Source of the DNA: Monosiga brevicollis MX1
Lineage: Eukaryota; Opisthokonta; Choanoflagellata; Craspedida; Salpingoecidae
Reading direction: 5' to 3'
Assembly (NCBI RefSeq): GCF_000002865.3
Contig: NW_001865047.1
Span: 277,694-341,693 of the forward strand
DNA: 64,000 nt
In this document: in pieces, positions 63,868 to 64,000 of the stretch
Numbering within the stretch: position 1 is the stretch's first letter
How the letters are laid out: the number at the start of each line of letters is the position of its first letter
Translations under genes and position numbers: made by a program
Notes under the pieces: model-generated
What the model was told of the DNA's origin: nothing
What the model saw: only the letters and a program-made list of their open reading frames with translations
The model's database searches: none

Positions 63868-63958
63868 ACTCGCTTCTGCATTGGAACGACACTATCAAAG
63901 CGCAGCGTGATCTTTATGAAGGCGCCTGCAGCCATTTACACCTCATAACCAAAAAACC

Positions 63959-63974
63959 GGTGTTTCTAAACACC
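63959..63974 (+). terminator. Histone 3'-end stem-loop of H2B
   Basis: GGTGTT TCTA AACACC, a 6-bp stem with a 4-base loop. It is preceded by CCAAAAAACC and followed by ACAAATCC, resembling the canonical AAC-rich/ACCA flanks of SLBP targets. Confidence 0.9.
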
Positions 63975-64000
63975 ACAAATCCCATGATCATCTCTCGACG

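Overview
The window is intron-dense, GC-rich, animal-allied protist DNA. Short introns with GT...AG ends break up most genes. Long CT/GA and CA/GT microsatellites lie between genes, and there is one assembly gap of 86 N. The gene set (myosin VII with two MyTH4-FERM units, an FH1-FH2 formin, APC/C subunit Cdc16, EFL1, ADAT1, an SCaMC-type mitochondrial carrier, replication-type H3 and H2B with histone 3' stem-loops) together with genes that animals lack (siroheme methyltransferase, SppA) suggests a choanoflagellate, most likely Monosiga brevicollis or a close relative. The species is inferred; the eukaryotic, opisthokont-like nature is read from the sequence.

Layout, left to right. A ROGDI-like gene (up to 1949), a membrane-anchored uroporphyrinogen-III methyltransferase (2524-3649) and an APE2-type AP endonuclease with a large insertion and two PIP boxes (4534-7629) all run rightward. 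Then comes an inverted pair of paralogous coiled-coil genes (7844-8353 minus, 9576-10097 plus) around a near-perfect ~285 bp tandem duplication. Next is a head-to-head formaldehyde-detoxification pair, S-formylglutathione hydrolase (minus) and class III alcohol dehydrogenase (plus). These are followed by a membrane-anchored sulfotransferase-like gene, a disordered/coiled-coil gene, a secreted JmjC/cupin gene, an unassigned ORF and a GEP4-type phosphatidylglycerophosphate phosphatase. A formin with an N-terminal PTEN-like phosphatase-C2 module spans 23867-29119. EFL1 and an organelle-targeted SppA peptidase lie on the minus strand up to 39562. ADAT1, an SLC25A24-like carrier, bL20m and CDC16 follow. 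Myosin VII (50418-57458 minus) is head-to-head with an FN3 plus GRXCR-type glutaredoxin-like gene (58636-62317). Divergent histones H3 and H2B close the window.

The genes serve mostly separate housekeeping roles, but two neighbour pairs make functional sense. ESD and ADH5 catalyse consecutive steps of glutathione-dependent formaldehyde oxidation and share one 0.7 kb promoter region. Myosin VII and the GRXCR-like gene are relatives of proteins needed in animal stereocilia, and choanoflagellates build a microvillar collar. Sixteen of the 23 genes are in head-to-head pairs. Pyrimidine (CT) tracts lie upstream of most start codons and nearly always read CT on the sense strand. No mobile element, virus-like element, CRISPR array or tRNA was seen. 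Exon boundaries were placed by eye from homology and GT/AG signals, so coordinates given for multi-exon genes are spans, not exact CDS joins.
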